From: Elusimicrobiota bacterium
GTDB lineage: Bacteria > Elusimicrobiota > Endomicrobiia > Endomicrobiales > Endomicrobiaceae
NCBI GenBank assembly: GCA_031282945.1
Contig: JAITCX010000139.1
Location: 1 to 5,810 of the forward strand
DNA: 5,810 nucleotides
Direction: 5' to 3'
The notes beneath the pieces were generated by a model, which did not search any database, was not told where the DNA came from, and saw nothing but the letters and a program-made list of their open reading frames with translations. Shown piece by piece: positions 5,565 through 5,810 of the stretch. How positions within the stretch are numbered: the stretch's first letter is position 1; each line of letters starts with the position of its first letter. A program made the translations under genes and the position numbers.

Positions 5565-5810
5565 TTATCTCAATTTATTTTTCATAAAATAGCCGCTTGT
5601 AATTGCCACAAAATATCCCACGGCAATTACGCAAGATAAAGCGGCAAAACCGTAAATTGAAGAAATTCCCAAAAGGTCTATCAGTTGGCCTCCCACAATT
5701 ATGCCTATTCCAATACCCAGATCCCAGCTTGTTAAATAAGTTGAACTGGCGGCGGCGCGCCTATTGTTTGGGGCGAGGTTTATAAACATCACATTAAAAG
5801 ACGGAAACAT
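5565..5810 (-). CDS. MFS transporter, C-terminal fragment (cut by window edge)
   Basis: Only the last 81 residues are visible; the gene continues beyond the right edge. The fragment has a loop P-N-N-R-R-A-A-A-S-S-T-Y, then a hydrophobic helix with S-W-D-L-G-I-G-I-G and V-G-G (about residues 27-47). A short turn and a last hydrophobic helix (about 52-75) follow, ending in the basic tail MKNKLR. This is the usual end of a 12-helix major facilitator superfamily exporter: the loop before helix 11, then helices 11 and 12, with the tail in the cytoplasm. The substrate cannot be told. The ATG at 5810 coincides with the window edge and is almost certainly internal. The gene converges on the U32 gene with 14 bases between the stops, and no clear shared terminator hairpin was found there. 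Confidence 0.8.
   Translation of the reverse strand: MFPSFNVMFINLAPNNRRAAASSTYLTSWDLGIGIGIIVGGQLIDLLGISSIYGFAALSCVIAVGYFVAITSGYFMKNKLR

Noticed and set aside
5808..5810. ATG at the window edge as the true start of the MFS gene
   Set aside because: The fragment contains only the last two helices of a 12-helix transporter, so this Met is almost certainly internal.

Overview
The window comes from an AT-rich Gram-negative (LPS-making) bacterium. The sign is a lipid A operon containing lpxA-type genes and lpxI, the LpxH-replacing UDP-2,3-diacylglucosamine pyrophosphatase found in many non-enterobacterial lineages. Genes are tightly packed, with stop/start overlaps and short gaps. No mobile element, tRNA, rRNA, CRISPR array or phage gene is visible. 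The phylum cannot be fixed from this sequence. An elusimicrobial, omnitrophotal or Negativicutes-like genome would fit, but that is only an impression.

Layout from left to right. The first 83 bases are the beginning of metE on the minus strand (27 codons visible). Upstream of it, also on the minus strand, lie a two-membrane-segment protein of unknown function (133-780) and a DUF6282-family amidohydrolase-like protein (784-1686). These three probably form one transcription unit reading leftwards. A good rho-independent terminator (about 1741-1778) separates them from a second leftward operon: lpxA copy 1 (3365-4132), lpxA copy 2 (2604-3368) and lpxI (1780-2604), joined by 4-nt and 1-nt overlaps. 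A 149-bp divergent intergenic region (4133-4281) has an outward-facing TATAAT box on each strand. From it a U32-family protein resembling the tRNA hydroxylation protein TrhP/YegQ (4282-5550) reads rightwards. The right edge (5565-5810) holds the C-terminal end of a leftward MFS transporter, converging on the U32 gene with a 14-bp gap.

The lpxA-lpxA-lpxI cluster covers the first step of lipid A synthesis (twice) and the fourth step. lpxC, lpxD, fabZ and lpxB are not in the window. The main point of interest is the tandem pair of LpxA paralogues. Both keep the catalytic histidine and the other core histidines. Copy 2 differs at two positions known in E. coli LpxA to affect substrate handling: the Lys76 equivalent is Ser, and the Gly173 acyl-ruler equivalent is Ala. 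This suggests two acyltransferases with different acyl-chain or sugar-nucleotide preference, made from one mRNA. The rest looks like ordinary housekeeping content, and I found no convincing undescribed multi-gene system.
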